Below, one piece after another: positions 62,813-64,000 of a stretch of DNA of 64,000 nt; position 1 is the stretch's first letter; each line of letters opens with the position of its first letter. The notes below the pieces were generated by a model. The model was not told the origin of the DNA, did no database searches, and worked only from the letters and a program-made list of their open reading frames with translations. This DNA is from Aliiroseovarius halocynthiae (GTDB lineage Bacteria > Pseudomonadota > Alphaproteobacteria > Rhodobacterales > Rhodobacteraceae), in contig NZ_ML660019.1 in assembly GCF_007004645.1 (NCBI RefSeq), positions 1,074,437 through 1,138,436 on the forward strand, in the 5' to 3' direction. Both the position numbers and the translations under genes were made by a program.

Positions 62813-63639
62813 TCCGCATTCTCCTCTGGTTTGGCCCAATCATTCCAAGCCGTACCTGCAGTTATCACTGGGCCGTCCCAGGCAAAGGGAATCTGGTGAA
62901 TGGTAGTGTCATTCTGGTCGATCAAAAGCACCGAATAAGCCGGTGGCAACGGCGCACCTTTCAACAACTTGGATTCGTTTAAGTCGGGGATGGACTGGTT
63001 GCCGGTTGAAGGGGCGCTGGCGAAAGAAACCCCCGCAAGGCGCCCGTGGATCGGTGCGTGTACGTGCCCGAAATGGAGGTAGTCGATCTTACCAGCATAC
63101 TGGCGGATCAACTCAAGGAACGGGCCGCGATCTTCTTCGATTAAGGCGATTTGATCTTCGGCTGGAAGGCCCAAAGGCATCGGGTTGTGATGCAGGAAAA
63201 CGCGCGCCCGTTCGCATGCCGCCAGCTCCTCGCGCATCCACGCGCGTCGCAAGTCACAGAAATGCCCAGCATGGGTCTTTTCTCCCACGCTATCGAGATA
63301 CAAGAACCGCACACCGTTCAGAGTTTCGGCATGGTTGACGAAGCCATTCGCATCAACCGGATGTTCGGGAAACACAGATCGGAAGGTTGCGCGGTTATCG
63401 TGGTTGCCTATCAAAAGCCGCACCGCAACTGGCAGGTCTGCAATCGCATGTTGAAGTGCCTCATAGGCGCGGGTTTCACCCCAATGGGCCAAGTCGCCTG
63501 TTATGATGATCCGCGCTGCGTCTGGATGGTGTGCGATGACATCGGCCAGCGCACGGGCAAAACGTTTATGAGGGTTCAGCCCCCCCATCGGTTCGCCTGG
63601 GATCGTGAGGTGAATGTCTGAAATATGGATGATTTTCAT
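62809..63639 (-). CDS. calcineurin-type metallophosphoesterase (first of two)
   Basis: A 276-residue enzyme of the same family as the next gene. Motifs are HISDIHLTIPG, ITGDLAHWGETRAY, IGNHDNRATF, FLHHNPMPLG and HFGHVHAPIHG. ATG 63639 gives MKIIHISDIHL, the family start. Translationally coupled to its paralog, and 60 bases downstream of the solute-binding protein with a hairpin between. Confidence 0.9.
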   Translation of the reverse strand: MKIIHISDIHLTIPGEPMGGLNPHKRFARALADVIAHHPDAARIIITGDLAHWGETRAYEALQHAIADLPVAVRLLIGNHDNRATFRSVFPEHPVDANGFVNHAETLNGVRFLYLDSVGEKTHAGHFCDLRRAWMREELAACERARVFLHHNPMPLGLPAEDQIALIEEDRGPFLELIRQYAGKIDYLHFGHVHAPIHGRLAGVSFASAPSTGNQSIPDLNESKLLKGAPLPPAYSVLLIDQNDTTIHQIPFAWDGPVITAGTAWNDWAKPEENAE

Positions 63640-63654
63640 GATCTTTGCCCGAAA

Positions 63655-63690
63655 CAGGAAACGGCCGCGCAAACATGGTCGCGCGGCCGG
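63655..63690 (-). terminator. hairpin between the solute-binding protein and the phosphoesterases
   Basis: CGGCCGCGC (63662-63670) pairs perfectly with GCGCGGCCG (63681-63689). On the minus strand it is followed by TTTCCTGTTTC, a weak T-tract, so partial termination or mRNA end protection is likely. Confidence 0.65.
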
Positions 63691-63699
63691 AAGTTGAGA

Positions 63700-64000
63700 T
63701 TAGCTGGTTGGCAGTAGATCGTTAACTTCTTCGACCAGCTCTTCCTGCAGTTCTTTCATGTCGGTTGCGTCGCCGGTGACAATGCGTTCGATCCCGTCAT
63801 AGATCACCTGGGTGATCGCCAATCCGTTGTCGCCGGGATAGGCCAACCAGTCGCGCAGCAATGGCAACTGATCGACAGCGGTCTGCTTGTTCGGGTTCTG
63901 CTCGTAAAAGTCGGCCAAGATTACCTCGTTGGCAGCCTTGTTCGGCGGCATGTAGCCCGTGGTCTTGGCCACTTCTGCCGCGCCTTCACCCGAGGTGATG
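63700..64000 (-). CDS. ABC transporter solute-binding protein (UgpB-like), partial at right edge
   Basis: Only the C-terminal 100 residues are in the window; the frame is open at base 64000. TTGYMPPNKAANE, then FYEQNPNKQTAVDQLP and GLAITQVIYDGIERIVTGDATDMKELQEEL match the end of family 1 binding proteins such as UgpB (sn-glycerol-3-phosphate). The following phosphodiesterases would fit glycerophosphodiester use. Permease and ATPase genes are not in the window. Confidence 0.8.
   Translation of the reverse strand, partial: ITSGEGAAEVAKTTGYMPPNKAANEVILADFYEQNPNKQTAVDQLPLLRDWLAYPGDNGLAITQVIYDGIERIVTGDATDMKELQEELVEEVNDLLPTS

Overview
The window is about 64 kb of a moderately GC-rich alphaproteobacterial chromosome, almost certainly Rhodobacteraceae/Roseobacter group. 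The gene families point there: the gene styles of zwf-pgl-pgi, bpt, cobB-cobA/cbiD-cobK, a CarD regulator and a Suv3-like helicase, a DUF2852 protein, and a complete sox thiosulfate-oxidation locus laid out like those of Paracoccus and marine roseobacters. No tRNA, rRNA, CRISPR array, intact insertion sequence or phage gene was found. This is core plus metabolic-accessory chromosome, not a mobile island.

Layout. 1-2.9 kb: a cut-off MBL hydrolase, an EnvZ-like sensor kinase, and a small protein resembling a degenerate cold-shock domain. 2.9-5.5 kb: ilvB-ilvH (leftward), preceded by a readable attenuator with promoter, a 15-residue leader peptide rich in Val/Leu, an antiterminator and a terminator. 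5.6-9.5 kb: bpt, an RDD membrane protein, DUF2852, and cytochrome b561 divergent from a MarR regulator with twin palindromes between them, then a YbaK-like protein. 9.6-16 kb: glnE, an SLC13/TrkA-C permease and an MFS transporter. 16.1-20.2 kb: cobalamin genes cobB-cobA (left) and cbiD-cobK (right); cobS and cobT lie apart at 32.7-34.6 kb. 20.1-28.2 kb: DNA glycosylase, esterase and HNH protein, then the Entner-Doudoroff entry genes zwf-pgl-pgi behind a LacI-type palindrome, a lipase-like hydrolase, an SCP2 protein and a TPR protein. 28.2-44.2 kb: Suv3-like helicase, S4 protein, ferredoxin, CarD, cobS/cobT, a large GspL/PilM-PilP-like chimera, a SIMPL protein, metY, a VOC protein, a MATE pump, a GT-A-like protein, a small secreted protein and a flavin reductase.

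44.3-60.7 kb is the sulfur-oxidation region. soxT, soxR and soxS read left; soxV, X, Y, Z, A, B, C, D, E, F and a DUF302 gene read right. After a terminator come a YeeE pair (pmpAB-like), a persulfide-dioxygenase-like MBL protein, a DUF442 protein and a SulP transporter. Three copies of ATTC-N8-GAAT, which matches the binding motif I recall for the SqrR/BigR/SoxR persulfide-sensor family, sit in three separate intergenic gaps of this region. SoxR keeps the two cysteines expected of that family. Hairpin terminators bracket soxB. soxW is absent between soxV and soxX.

60.7-64 kb: a short-chain dehydrogenase whose start codon abuts a perfect hairpin, then two tandem calcineurin-type phosphoesterases downstream of a UgpB-like solute-binding protein that is cut by the right edge.

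Together the genes describe a heterotroph that oxidises glucose by the Entner-Doudoroff route, makes cobalamin, and supplements its energy by oxidising thiosulfate and sulfide in the periplasm.
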